Positions 41,617 through 50,357 of a stretch of 64,000 nucleotides of DNA are shown here, piece after piece. The notes beneath the pieces are model-generated. The model was not told the DNA's origin and did not search any database. It was given only the letters and a program-made list of their open reading frames with translations. The DNA is from Streptomyces sp. NBC_01296 (lineage in GTDB: Bacteria > Actinomycetota > Actinomycetes > Streptomycetales > Streptomycetaceae): positions 5,518,001-5,582,000 of the forward strand of contig NZ_CP130720.1 of NCBI RefSeq assembly GCF_035984415.1. Reading direction: 5' to 3'. Both the position numbers and the translations under genes were made by a program. Position 1 is the first letter of the stretch, and every line of letters begins with the position of its first letter.

Positions 41617-42570
41617 ATGCGTCCCGTCCACACTGCACTCGCCGTACTCGTCGCCGCCGTCTGGGGTTTCAACTTCGTCGTCATCGAGATCGGCCTCGGC
41701 CACTTCCCGCCGCTGCTCCTGTCCGCCCTGCGCTTCCTCGTCGCCGCGCTGCCCGCCGTGTTCTTCGTCGGCCGGCCCAAGACCGCCTGGAAGTGGATCA
41801 TCGCGGTCGGAGTGGCCCTCGGCATCGCCAAGTTCGGCCTCCTGTTCACCGGCATGGCCGCGGGGATGCCGGCCGGACTGTCCTCCCTCGTGCTCCAGGT
41901 CCAGTCCGTCTTCACCGCCGTCCTCGCCTCGCTCGTCCTGCGCGAGCGGCCCGGGCGGGTCCGGGTGGCCGGCATGGCGGTGGCGCTCGTCGGGATCGCC
42001 GTCGCCGCCGTGGACGGGGGCACCTCCGGGCCGGTGCTCGGCTTCACCCTGGTCGTCGCGGCCGCCGCCTGCTGGGGCGTGTCCAACGTGCTGACGCGGA
42101 AGGCGTCCCCGCCCGACGCGCTGAACTTCATGGTCTGGGTGTGCACCGTCCCCGTGCTGCCGCTGTTCGGGCTCTCGCTGCTGCTGGAGGGGCCCGAGCG
42201 GGACCTGGCCGCGCTGCGCGGGCTGGACTGGTCCGGGGTCGCGGTCATCGCGTACGTGGCCTGGGTGTCCACCGTGTTCGGCTTCGGCGCCTGGAACCAC
42301 CTGCTGAAGCGCTACCCGGCCTCCTCGGTCGCGCCGTTCTCGCTGCTGGTGCCGGTGTTCGGGATGTCCTCGGCCGCGCTGGTACTCGGCGAGAGCATCT
42401 CGGGGCTGCGCTGGGTGGCTGCCCTGCTGCTGGTCGGCGGCGTGGGCATGACCTCGCTGACCCCCGCCCGCGCGGGAACCCGTACGAAGGGCGGCGCGGC
42501 GGAGGTCGGCGCCGCGGCGGTCAGTGCGGGGAGTCCTCCTGCAGCGGCAGCCGCCAGTCCTGCCCCGTGA
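41617..42570 (+). CDS. EamA/DMT family transporter
   Basis: The 317-residue protein has ten predicted transmembrane helices in two EamA repeats (about 1-140 and 150-285), starting VHTALAVLVAAVWGFNFVVI and ending VAALLLVGGVGMTSLTP. The Ala-rich tail (about 290-317) is unusual. EamA proteins export amino acids or metabolites. ATG 41617 lies within a short palindrome ATGCT-CGA-AGCAT (41606-41618). Its last 50 bases overlap the end of the convergent GNAT gene. Confidence 0.88.
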   Translation: MRPVHTALAVLVAAVWGFNFVVIEIGLGHFPPLLLSALRFLVAALPAVFFVGRPKTAWKWIIAVGVALGIAKFGLLFTGMAAGMPAGLSSLVLQVQSVFTAVLASLVLRERPGRVRVAGMAVALVGIAVAAVDGGTSGPVLGFTLVVAAAACWGVSNVLTRKASPPDALNFMVWVCTVPVLPLFGLSLLLEGPERDLAALRGLDWSGVAVIAYVAWVSTVFGFGAWNHLLKRYPASSVAPFSLLVPVFGMSSAALVLGESISGLRWVAALLLVGGVGMTSLTPARAGTRTKGGAAEVGAAAVSAGSPPAAAAASPAP

Positions 42571-43051
42571 GCGCGACGCCGTACGAGCGGTGCGGGCGCT
42601 CGGCGACCAGGGTGAACCCGGCGCGCTCGTAGAGGGAACGGGCCGAGGCCAGCACGTCGTTGGTCCACAGCACCAGCTCGCGGTAGCCGACCGAGCGGGC
42701 GAACGCGACGACGGTGTCGACGAGGAGGGACCCGATGCCGTGCCCGCGCCCCTCCGGCTCGACGAGGAGCAGCCGCAGCCGCGCCGTGCCCGGTGAGCCG
42801 TCCTCGCGGACGCACATCATCGAGCCGACCGGGCGGCCGTCCAGCTCGGCGATCCAGACCCGCTCGAGATACGGGTCGTGGTCCTCGGCGAAATCCGCGA
42901 CGATCCGGGCCACCAGGCCCTCGAAGTCCGTGTTCCAGCCGTACTCGGCGGCGTAGAGCGCGCCGTGCCGCTGCACGATCCAGCCCAGTTCCCCGGGCTC
43001 GGGGTCCCGCAGCCGTACCGCTGCGGCGGAGTTGTCAGCAGGGGGCTCCAT
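42521..43051 (-). CDS. GNAT family N-acetyltransferase
   Basis: The 176-residue enzyme has the acetyl-CoA-binding signature LLVEPEGRGHGIGSLLVDTV (about 93-112) and the following YRELVLWTND. The N-terminal LRDPEPGELGWIVQRHGALY matches acetyltransferases found alone or fused to MarR domains. The substrate is unknown. The ATG at 43051 faces recD2 across a 393-base gap. Its 3' end overlaps the transporter gene by 50 bases. Confidence 0.9.
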   Translation of the reverse strand: MEPPADNSAAAVRLRDPEPGELGWIVQRHGALYAAEYGWNTDFEGLVARIVADFAEDHDPYLERVWIAELDGRPVGSMMCVREDGSPGTARLRLLLVEPEGRGHGIGSLLVDTVVAFARSVGYRELVLWTNDVLASARSLYERAGFTLVAERPHRSYGVALTGQDWRLPLQEDSPH

Positions 43052-43165
43052 GGCGCCCCAGGGTAGCGGGCTGATTCCTGCCGCCGCCCAGGATCCGGCC
43101 GAGCGGGTCGCCGAGTCCGCCGCCCTCCGCCGAGCGTGGCCACCCCCTGCAGCGGAGATTCACTC

Positions 43166-43234
43166 ATGCCGGAAACGCTGGTTCTGTGGTGGTTCAAGGG
43201 CACATCGGACCGGCGTCGCAGTACTCGTAAGTAA
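43166..43234 (+). CDS. Possible 22-residue leader peptide
   Basis: ATG 43166 with GGAG 9 bases upstream opens a frame reading MPETLVLWWFKGTSDRRRST and then two more residues (RK). Codon use is not clearly Streptomyces-like. Two adjacent Trp codons and a terminator hairpin 124 bases downstream recall attenuation leaders. It may be spurious. Confidence 0.3.
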   Translation: MPETLVLWWFKGTSDRRRSTRK

Positions 43235-43357
43235 TGGAAACGTAAAGTTCCGATTCCGTGTGCAACCCCCGGGCGGGGTAGTGGGTCGTATGGTGCGTCG
43301 GCACTTTCGGGGAGGGATCTGGGGGGATCGGGAAGTCCGACACGGGAGGGGTAACCG

Positions 43358-43387
43358 TGAGGGGGTCCGGCCGCGAGGCCGGACCCC
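43358..43387 (+). terminator. Hairpin upstream of recD2
   Basis: A perfect 13-base-pair stem (43358-43370 with 43375-43387) with a GCGA loop is followed by TCTGGTT. As it lies before recD2 it could end a short leader transcript. Confidence 0.7.
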
Positions 43388-43444
43388 CTTCTGGTTGTCC
43401 ACAGGCCTGACGGGCTGTCGGCGGCGGGAGGTAGTTTCCTTGCC

Positions 43445-45691
43445 ATGGCAACCAACGGGGCGGTGCAACCGGCAGTGGTCGAGGGGGTGCTCGAGCGCAT
43501 CACCTACGCCAACGAGGAGAGCGGGTACACGGTCGCCCGGGTCGACACCGGCCGCGGCAGCGGGGACCTGCTCACGGTCGTCGGCTCCCTGCTCGGGGCC
43601 CAGCCCGGCGAATCGCTGCGCATGGAGGGCCGCTGGGGCTCCCACCCCCAGTACGGCAAGCAGTTCACGGTGGAGAACTACCGCACGGTGCTCCCCGCGA
43701 CCATCCAGGGCATACGCCGCTACCTCGGCTCCGGCCTGATCAAGGGCATCGGCCCGAAGATCGCCGACCGGATCGTGGAGCACTTCGGCACCGACACCCT
43801 CGACGTCATCGAGGCCGAGCCGAAGCGGCTGATCGAGGTGCCCGGGCTCGGCCCCAAGCGGACCAAGATGATCGGCGCCGCGTGGGAGGAGCAGAAGGCG
43901 ATCAAGGAGGTCATGGTCTTCCTCCAGGGCGTCGGCGTCTCCACCTCCATCGCGGTCCGCATCTACAAGAAGTACGCCGACGCCTCCATCTCGGTGGTCA
44001 AGAACCAGCCGTACCGGCTCGCCGCCGACGTGTGGGGCATCGGCTTCCTCACCGCCGACCGGATCGCCCAGGCCGTCGGGATTCCGCACGACAGCCCCGA
44101 GCGGGTCAAGGCCGGACTTCAGTACGCCCTGTCCCAGTCCGCCGACCAAGGGCACTGCTTCCTGCCCGAGGAGCGGCTGATCGCCGACGGGGTCAAGCTG
44201 CTCCAGGTGGACACCGGGCTGGTCATCGAATGCCTGGCCGAGCTCGCCGCCGATCCGGAAGGCGTCGTACGGGAATCCGTGCCCGATCCGCAGGGCGGGC
44301 CGGACCCGCTGACCGCCGTCTATCTGGTGCCCTTCCACCGCGCCGAGCTCTCGCTGGTGGGGCAGGTCCGGCGGCTCCTGGGTACCGAGGAGGACCGGAT
44401 GCCCGGCTTCCGGGACGTGGACTGGGACAAGGCCCTCGGCTGGCTGGCCGGGCGCACCGGGGCCAAGCTGGCCCCCGAGCAGCGGGACGCCGTCAGACTG
44501 GCGCTGACCTGCAGAGTGGCCGTCCTGACCGGCGGGCCGGGCTGCGGGAAGTCCTTCACCGTGCGCTCGATCGTGGAGCTGGCCCGGGCCAAGAAGGCCA
44601 AGGTCGTGCTCGCCGCGCCGACCGGCCGGGCCGCGAAGCGGCTCGCGGAGCTCACCGGGGCCGAGGCCTCCACCGTGCACCGGCTGCTGGAGCTGAAACC
44701 GGGCGGGGATGCGGCGTACGACCGGGAACGCCCGCTGGACGCGGACCTGGTGGTCGTCGACGAGGCCTCGATGCTGGACCTGCTGCTGGCGAACAAGCTG
44801 GTCAAGGCGGTGGCACCGGGTGCGCACCTGCTGCTGGTCGGGGATGTGGACCAGCTGCCCTCGGTCGGCGCCGGGGAGGTGCTGCGGGACCTGCTGGCCG
44901 AGGGCAGTCCGGTGCCCGCGGTCCGGCTGACCCGGATCTTCCGGCAGGCCCAGCAGTCGGGCGTGGTCAGCAACGCCCACCGGATCAACACGGGCCTGCT
45001 GCCGCTCACCGACGGGCTGCCGGACTTCTTCCTGTTCCCGGAGGAGGACACCGAGGAGGCCGGGCGGCTCGCCGTGGACGTGGCGGCCCGGAGGATCCCC
45101 GCCAGGTTCGGACTGGACCCGCGCCGCGACATCCAGGTGCTCGCGCCGATGCACCGCGGCCCGGCAGGCGCCGGAAACCTCAACGGCCTGCTCCAGCAGG
45201 CCATCACGCCGGCCCGGCCGAACCTGCCCGAGAAGCGGTTCGGCGGCCGGGTCTTCCGGGTCGGCGACAAGGTCACCCAGATCCGGAACAACTACGAGAA
45301 GGGCGCCAACGGCGTCTTCAACGGCACGGTCGGCGTCGTCACCGCCCTCGACGTGGACGAACAGCGGCTGACGGTACGGACGGAGGAGGACGAGGAGGTC
45401 GGCTACGAGTTCGCCGAACTGGACGAGCTGGCCCACGCGTACGCCGTCACCATCCACCGCTCCCAGGGGAGTGAATATCCCGCCGTGGTGATCCCGGTCA
45501 CCACCGGGGCTTGGATGATGCTCCAGCGCAATTTGATCTACACGGCGGTGACCAGGGCGAAGAAACTCGTCGTGCTGGTCGGGTCCCGCAAGGCCCTCGG
45601 CCAGGCTGTGCGTACCGTTTCTGCAGGCAGGAGGTACACGGCGGTCGCGCCCAGGCTGTCCGGACGCGTACCGGTGGGAAACATCACCTAA
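43445..45691 (+). CDS. recD2: SF1B DNA helicase RecD2
   Basis: RecD2 is a 5'-3' helicase found in bacteria both with and without RecBC. The 748-residue protein has an N-terminal OB-like domain, helix-hairpin-helix repeats (about 95-200, with GLIKGIGPKIADRIVEHFG and LIEVPGLGPKRTK), then the ATPase with Walker A GGPGCGKS (363-370), DEASMLD, GDVDQLPSVG and the final motif ending YTAVTRAKK. Length and order match the family. ATG 43445 is clear. It acts in DNA repair or replication restart. Its stop lies inside a palindrome. Confidence 0.95.
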   Translation: MATNGAVQPAVVEGVLERITYANEESGYTVARVDTGRGSGDLLTVVGSLLGAQPGESLRMEGRWGSHPQYGKQFTVENYRTVLPATIQGIRRYLGSGLIKGIGPKIADRIVEHFGTDTLDVIEAEPKRLIEVPGLGPKRTKMIGAAWEEQKAIKEVMVFLQGVGVSTSIAVRIYKKYADASISVVKNQPYRLAADVWGIGFLTADRIAQAVGIPHDSPERVKAGLQYALSQSADQGHCFLPEERLIADGVKLLQVDTGLVIECLAELAADPEGVVRESVPDPQGGPDPLTAVYLVPFHRAELSLVGQVRRLLGTEEDRMPGFRDVDWDKALGWLAGRTGAKLAPEQRDAVRLALTCRVAVLTGGPGCGKSFTVRSIVELARAKKAKVVLAAPTGRAAKRLAELTGAEASTVHRLLELKPGGDAAYDRERPLDADLVVVDEASMLDLLLANKLVKAVAPGAHLLLVGDVDQLPSVGAGEVLRDLLAEGSPVPAVRLTRIFRQAQQSGVVSNAHRINTGLLPLTDGLPDFFLFPEEDTEEAGRLAVDVAARRIPARFGLDPRRDIQVLAPMHRGPAGAGNLNGLLQQAITPARPNLPEKRFGGRVFRVGDKVTQIRNNYEKGANGVFNGTVGVVTALDVDEQRLTVRTEEDEEVGYEFAELDELAHAYAVTIHRSQGSEYPAVVIPVTTGAWMMLQRNLIYTAVTRAKKLVVLVGSRKALGQAVRTVSAGRRYTAVAPRLSGRVPVGNIT

Positions 45692-45705
45692 ATGATCGAT
45701 CATTT
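45690..45705. promoter_or_regulatory. 16-base perfect palindrome at the recD2 stop, upstream of citA
   Basis: AAATGATCGATCATTT overlaps the recD2 stop codon and lies about 170 bases upstream of citrate synthase. It is AT-rich in a GC-rich setting and could be an operator for citA. Confidence 0.5.
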
Positions 45706-45736
45706 GGGGTTCCGGCACCGGCGCGGAGGGGGCAGG

Positions 45737-45823
45737 ATGAGCAGGTTGAAGGCACTCAGTGCCGTCAAAAAGACCAAAGGCCGACCCCGAGTGCACTCTC
45801 CTGCGCCAAATGGGGGAAGGTAG
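45737..45823 (+). CDS. Possible 28-residue open frame in the citA leader
   Basis: ATG 45737 has GGAGGG six bases upstream, a near-ideal ribosome binding site. The frame reads MSRLKALSAVKKTKGRPRVH and ends 51 bases before the citA start. Codons such as AAA, CGA and TTG are rare in Streptomyces, which argues against a stable protein. It could be a leader peptide or chance. Confidence 0.3.
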   Translation: MSRLKALSAVKKTKGRPRVHSPAPNGGR

Positions 45824-45874
45824 AGGCAGTCAGGGCACCTCTGAAGAAGAGGCACTACGTCGGTGAGGGATGAC

Positions 45875-47164
45875 GTGAGCGACAACTCTGTAGTACTCCG
45901 GTACGCGGACGGTGAATACACCTACCCGGTGGTCGAAAGCACCGTCGGTGACCAGGGCTTCGACATCTCGAAGCTGAGGGCCCAGACCGGGCTCGTCACC
46001 TTGGACAGCGGATACGGCAACACCGCCGCCTACAAGTCCGCGATCACCTACCTCGACGGTGAGCAGGGAATCCTGCGTTACCGCGGTTACCCGATCGAGC
46101 AGCTGGCCGAGCGTTCGACCTTCATCGAGGTCGCGTACCTGCTGATCAACGGTGAGCTGCCGACCGTCGACCAGCTCGCGTCGTTCCGCAACGAGATCAC
46201 CCAGCACACGCTGCTGCACGAGGACGTCAAGCGGTTCTACGACGGCTTCCCGCGCGACGCGCACCCGATGGCGATGCTGTCCTCCGTGGTCAGCGCGCTG
46301 TCGACGTTCTACCAGGACAGCCACAACCCGTTCGACGAGAAGCAGCGCAACCTCTCGACGATCCGGCTGCTGGCCAAGCTCCCGACGATCGCGGCGTACG
46401 CGTACAAGAAGTCGGTCGGCCACCCGGTGGTCTACCCGCGCAACGACCTCGGCTACGTCGAGAACTTCCTGCGCATGACCTTCTCCGTGCCGGCCCAGGA
46501 GTACGACCTGGACCCGGTCGTGGTCTCGGCGCTCGACAAGCTGCTGATCCTGCACGCGGACCACGAGCAGAACTGCTCGACCTCCACCGTGCGCCTGGTC
46601 GGCTCCTCGCAGGCGAACATGTTCGCCTCGATCTCCGCCGGCATCTCGGCCCTGTGGGGCCCGCTGCACGGTGGCGCCAACCAGTCCGTCCTCGAGATGC
46701 TCGAGGGCATCAAGAACGACGGCGGCGACGTCGACGCCTTCATCCGCAAGGTGAAGAACAAGGAAGACGGCGTCCGCCTCATGGGCTTCGGGCACCGCGT
46801 CTACAAGAGCTTCGACCCCCGGGCGAAGATCATCAAGGCGGCGGCGCACGACGTCCTCTCGGCGCTCGGCAAGAGCGACGAGCTGCTCGACATCGCGCTC
46901 AAGCTGGAAGAGCACGCGCTGGCCGACGAGTACTTCGTCTCGCGCAACCTCTACCCGAACGTGGACTTCTACACCGGCCTGATCTACCGGGCCATGGGCT
47001 TCCCGACCGAGATGTTCACCGTGCTCTTCGCGCTCGGCCGCCTTCCCGGCTGGATCGCCCAGTGGCACGAGATGATCAAGGAGCCGGGTTCCCGCATCGG
47101 CCGTCCGCGCCAGATCTACACCGGCGAGGTCCTGCGCGACTTCGTCCCGGTCGAGGCCCGCTGA
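45875..47164 (+). CDS. citA: Citrate synthase (type II)
   Basis: Citrate synthase condenses acetyl-CoA and oxaloacetate to start the TCA cycle. The 429-residue protein is of the hexameric type II length. It carries the conserved histidine in WGPLHGGANQ and the second in GFGHRVYKSFDPRA, followed by the catalytic aspartate in NVDFYTGL. GTG 45875 has GAGGG 7 bases upstream; GTG 45863 is a weaker alternative. It is monocistronic, ending in a terminator. The symbol follows Streptomyces coelicolor citA. Confidence 0.96.
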   Translation: MSDNSVVLRYADGEYTYPVVESTVGDQGFDISKLRAQTGLVTLDSGYGNTAAYKSAITYLDGEQGILRYRGYPIEQLAERSTFIEVAYLLINGELPTVDQLASFRNEITQHTLLHEDVKRFYDGFPRDAHPMAMLSSVVSALSTFYQDSHNPFDEKQRNLSTIRLLAKLPTIAAYAYKKSVGHPVVYPRNDLGYVENFLRMTFSVPAQEYDLDPVVVSALDKLLILHADHEQNCSTSTVRLVGSSQANMFASISAGISALWGPLHGGANQSVLEMLEGIKNDGGDVDAFIRKVKNKEDGVRLMGFGHRVYKSFDPRAKIIKAAAHDVLSALGKSDELLDIALKLEEHALADEYFVSRNLYPNVDFYTGLIYRAMGFPTEMFTVLFALGRLPGWIAQWHEMIKEPGSRIGRPRQIYTGEVLRDFVPVEAR

Positions 47165-47230
47165 CCCGAGGCTCAACCGAGGCCTTCCGCCGACGCGTTC
47201 AGTCGGGCGAAGAGGCCGCCAGGCAAGCGA

Positions 47231-47279
47231 AAAGCGCCCCGCCGTCGATCCCCCCACGGGTCGACGGTCGGGGCGCTTT
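47231..47279 (+). terminator. Terminator after citA
   Basis: AAAGCGCCCCGCCGTCGA (47231-47248) pairs with TCGACGGTCGGGGCGCTTT (47261-47279) with one bulged T and is followed by CCTGTCC. Confidence 0.88.
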
Positions 47280-47589
47280 CCTGTCCCCGGAACGGATTCC
47301 CCCCACGGGACCCGAGCCGGGGTGTCGGCGAGGAGCGCACGCGTGGTGCGCTCCGGTGGGTGTCTGCCGGGACCCGTACGGGTCGGGAGGGCCGCTCAAA
47401 GCACCCCGTTGGGCACGCGTCCCGGCCGGCTGATGCCCCGGGACGTCCCCCAAGACCCCCGTGAACGTCCCCCAAGACGTTCCTGGCATCGCCCCATTAG
47501 ACCCACTGCAGTGCCGGATGGTTACGTTGCAATCACTGTGATCTGCGTCTCCTGTGAAGGAAGTGTGCGTGCGGTGAGGAGAAGATCCA
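47280..47589. other. Intergenic region between citA terminator and the copper ATPase
   Basis: This 310-base stretch lies between convergent genes. It holds a 14-base direct repeat ACGTCCCCCAAGAC at 47443-47456 and 47465-47478. The second copy lies in the hairpin GAACGTC-CCCCAA-GACGTTC (47463-47482). I see no supported gene or ribosome binding site. Confidence 0.5.
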
Positions 47590-49890
47590 CTACCGGAAGG
47601 ATCGCAACCGGAGGCTGTTGCTCACCACGAAAACGGAGGAGAACGCCATCGCCGCCCCCGCAATCATAGGGTTGAGCAAGCCGGCGGCCGCGAGCGGCAA
47701 GGCCAACACGTTGTAGCCGAACGCCCAGAACAGGTTGCCCTTGATGGTGGCCAGGGTCCGCCGGGAGAGCCGGATCGCGTCCGCCGCCACCCGCAGGTCC
47801 CCCCGTACGAGGGTCAGGTCGCCCGCCTCGATGGCGGCGTCGGTGCCGGTGCCCATGGCCAGGCCGAGGTCCGCCTGGGCCAGCGCGGCCGCGTCGTTGA
47901 CCCCGTCGCCCACCATGGCGACCGTACGGCCCTGCGCCTGGAGCCGGCGTACGACGTCCACCTTGTCCTGCGGGAGCACCTCCGCGATCACCTCGTCGAT
48001 GCCCACCTCGCGGGCCACCGTCTCGGCCACGGCCTTGTTGTCGCCGGTCAGCAGCACCGGGGTCAGGCCCAGCGCCCGCAGCCGGGACACCGCCTCGGCG
48101 CTCGTCTCCTTGACCGCGTCCGCCACGGTCAGGACCCCGCGCGCCGCCCCGTCCCAGGCCACCGCGACGGCGGTGCTGCCGGCGGCCTCGGCGGCCGCCT
48201 TGGCCTCGGCGAGACCCGCGGGCAGGGTGATCGACCAGTCGGCCAGCAGCTGCTCGCGGCCCACCAGGACGGCGTGTCCGTCGACGACGCCCTGGACGCC
48301 CAGCCCGGCGAGGGCCTCGAAGGACTCCGGGACCGGCAGGGAGCCGGCCCGCTCGGCGGCGCCGGTGGCGATGGCCCGGGCGATCGGGTGCTCGGAGGAG
48401 TGCTCCAGCGAGCCCGCGAGGCGCAGCAGTTCGCGCTCGTCCGTACCGGCGGCGGTGTGCACGCCGGACAGGGCCATCCGGCCGGTGGTGACCGTACCGG
48501 TCTTGTCGAGCACGACCGTGTCGACGCGGCGGGTGGACTCCAGCACCTCGGGGCCCTTGATCAGGATGCCCAGCTGCGCGCCCCGCCCGGTGCCGACCAT
48601 CAGCGCGGTCGGGGTGGCCAGGCCCAGGGCGCAGGGGCAGGCGATGATCAGGACGGCCACGGCGGCGGTGAAGGCGGCGGTGGGGTCGTCGGTGATCAGC
48701 AGCCAGGTCACCCAGGTGCCGAGCGCCAGGACCAGTACGACCGGTACGAAGACCCCGGAGATCCGGTCGGCGAGGCGCTGCACCTCGGCCTTGCCGTTCT
48801 GCGCCTCCTCGACGAGCCGGGCCATGCGGGCGAGCTGGGTGTCGGCGCCGATCCGGGTGGCCTCGACGACGAGGCGGCCGGAGGCGTTGACGGTGGCGCC
48901 GGTGACGGAGCCGCCCACGCCGACCTCGACGGGCACCGACTCGCCGGTCAGCATCGAGGCGTCCACGGCGGAGGCGCCCTCGACGACCGTGCCGTCGGTG
49001 GCGATCTTCTCGCCCGGGCGGACGACGAACCGGTCGCCGACCGCGAGCTGCGCCACGGGGATCCGTACCTCGCTGCCGCCGCGCAGGACGGCGACGTCCT
49101 TGGCGCCCAGCTCGAGCAGGGCCTTCAGGGCGGCGCCCGCCTTCCGCTTGGAGCGGGCCTCCAGGTAGCGGCCGAGCAAGATGAAGGTGACGACGCCGGC
49201 GGCGACCTCCAGGTAGATCGTGGAGGAGCCGTCCGTACGCGAGACGGTGCCTCCCGCGACCGTGAAGAGGGTGAAGTCGTGCCGCATGCCCGGCATCCCG
49301 GCGTGGCCGAAGAACAGGGCCCACAGCGACCAGGTGAAGGCGGCGAGCGTGCCGACCGAGACCAGGGTGTCCATGGTGGCGGCGCCGTGCCGGGCGTTGG
49401 TCCAGGCGGCCTTGTGGAAGGGGAGGGCGCCCCAGACCACCACGGGGGCGGCCAGGGTCAGCGAGAGCCACTGCCAGTTGTCGAACTGGAGGGGCGGGAT
49501 CATCGAGAGCAGCACGACGGGCAGGGCCAGTACGGCGGAGACCAGCAGCCGCTGGCGCAGCGCGGCCAGCTCGGGGTCGCGGGGGGAGCCGGCCTGCGCG
49601 GCCTCCGGGACCTCGGCTTCCGGTTCCGGTTCCGGCGGCGGGGGCTCCTCGGCGGTGTACCCGGTCTTGACGACGGTCGCGATCAGGTCGGCGACCTGGA
49701 CCGCGCCGCCGTACGAGACGCGGGCCTTCTCGGTGGCGTAGTTCACCGTGGCGGTGACCCCGTCCATCCGGTTCAGCTTCTTCTCGATGCGGGCGGCGCA
49801 GGAGGCGCAGGTCATCCCGCCGATGCTCAGCTCTACCTCGGCGGCTCCGGCCGCCGCTATGGGCCCGTCGTGCACTGTGCTGCTGCTCAT
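47590..49890 (-). CDS. copA: Copper-translocating P1B-type ATPase
   Basis: CopA exports Cu(I) from the cytoplasm with ATP. The 766-residue protein has one N-terminal metal-binding domain with MTCASC (C28, C31), then a linker, eight helices, the transport motif C418-P419-C420, the phosphorylation aspartate D462 in DKTGT, the SEHP nucleotide motif and GDGVNDA. ATG 49890 has GGAG upstream; a longer frame to 49947 lacks family similarity. It follows the chaperone gene by 89 bases. A CsoR-like operator upstream of the chaperone gene indicates copper control. Confidence 0.95.
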   Translation of the reverse strand: MSSSTVHDGPIAAAGAAEVELSIGGMTCASCAARIEKKLNRMDGVTATVNYATEKARVSYGGAVQVADLIATVVKTGYTAEEPPPPEPEPEAEVPEAAQAGSPRDPELAALRQRLLVSAVLALPVVLLSMIPPLQFDNWQWLSLTLAAPVVVWGALPFHKAAWTNARHGAATMDTLVSVGTLAAFTWSLWALFFGHAGMPGMRHDFTLFTVAGGTVSRTDGSSTIYLEVAAGVVTFILLGRYLEARSKRKAGAALKALLELGAKDVAVLRGGSEVRIPVAQLAVGDRFVVRPGEKIATDGTVVEGASAVDASMLTGESVPVEVGVGGSVTGATVNASGRLVVEATRIGADTQLARMARLVEEAQNGKAEVQRLADRISGVFVPVVLVLALGTWVTWLLITDDPTAAFTAAVAVLIIACPCALGLATPTALMVGTGRGAQLGILIKGPEVLESTRRVDTVVLDKTGTVTTGRMALSGVHTAAGTDERELLRLAGSLEHSSEHPIARAIATGAAERAGSLPVPESFEALAGLGVQGVVDGHAVLVGREQLLADWSITLPAGLAEAKAAAEAAGSTAVAVAWDGAARGVLTVADAVKETSAEAVSRLRALGLTPVLLTGDNKAVAETVAREVGIDEVIAEVLPQDKVDVVRRLQAQGRTVAMVGDGVNDAAALAQADLGLAMGTGTDAAIEAGDLTLVRGDLRVAADAIRLSRRTLATIKGNLFWAFGYNVLALPLAAAGLLNPMIAGAAMAFSSVFVVSNSLRLRSFR

Positions 49891-49979
49891 GTCCGGCTCC
49901 AGGGGGAGGGCCGGGTCGTACGGAAACCAGTATGAGCTGGCCGGCACGACCCGGCGGGGTACTGCGAAGGAGAGGGTGC

Positions 49980-50216
49980 TCAGGCGGCCCGGCCGGCGAA
50001 CTCGTATCCGGCCTCGTCCACGGCGGCGCGGACGTCCTCGTCGGCGAGCGCGGCGGCGGAGACCACGGTGACCTCGCCGGTCGCGGCGACGGCCTTGACC
50101 GAGCTGACGCCCGGCAGGGCGGAGATCTCGGTGGTCACCGCGCCCTCGCAGTGCCCGCAGGTCATGCCGGTCACCCGGTAGACGGTGGTGGTCTGGGTGT
50201 CCGTCTCGGCGGTCAT
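49980..50216 (-). CDS. copZ: Copper chaperone (heavy-metal-associated domain)
   Basis: The 78-residue protein is a single HMA domain with the Cu(I)-binding motif VTGMTCGHCEGAV near residues 13-25. It carries copper to the adjacent ATPase. ATG 50216 is chosen over a longer frame to 50315 because the extension would cross the operator and has no similarity. The gene is first in the copZ-copA unit. Confidence 0.93.
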   Translation of the reverse strand: MTAETDTQTTTVYRVTGMTCGHCEGAVTTEISALPGVSSVKAVAATGEVTVVSAAALADEDVRAAVDEAGYEFAGRAA

Positions 50217-50295
50217 GTCGTTCTCCTCTTCAAGGGCGTGTCCGGTCGCCGGGGCCGGCGGTTTCGCTCCACCGTCCTCCCGACTCTTGGAGACT

Positions 50296-50312
50296 ATACC
50301 CCTAGGGGGTAT
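50296..50312. promoter_or_regulatory. CsoR-type copper operator
   Basis: ATACCCCTAGGGGGTAT has the ATACCCC/GGGGTAT arms of CsoR operators in actinobacteria. It lies 80 bases before copZ. CsoR represses until it binds Cu(I). No csoR gene is in the window. Confidence 0.88.
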
Positions 50313-50357
50313 CAATGCGAGGGTTCGCCGCCACTTCCGGCCGGTTCCGGATGTACG

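Larger units (their letters stand above)
43052..43444. other. Long leader between GNAT and recD2 genes
   Basis: This 393-base region separates divergent genes. It contains a possible short open frame (43166-43234), an AT-richer stretch near 43230-43260 suitable for a promoter, and a strong hairpin (43358-43387) 57 bases before recD2. No protein family or structured RNA family is recognised. Confidence 0.5.

Noticed and set aside
43160..45796. A long minus-strand frame opposite recD2
   Set aside because: Antisense of recD2 with no recognisable motif; RecD2 motifs are complete on the other strand.
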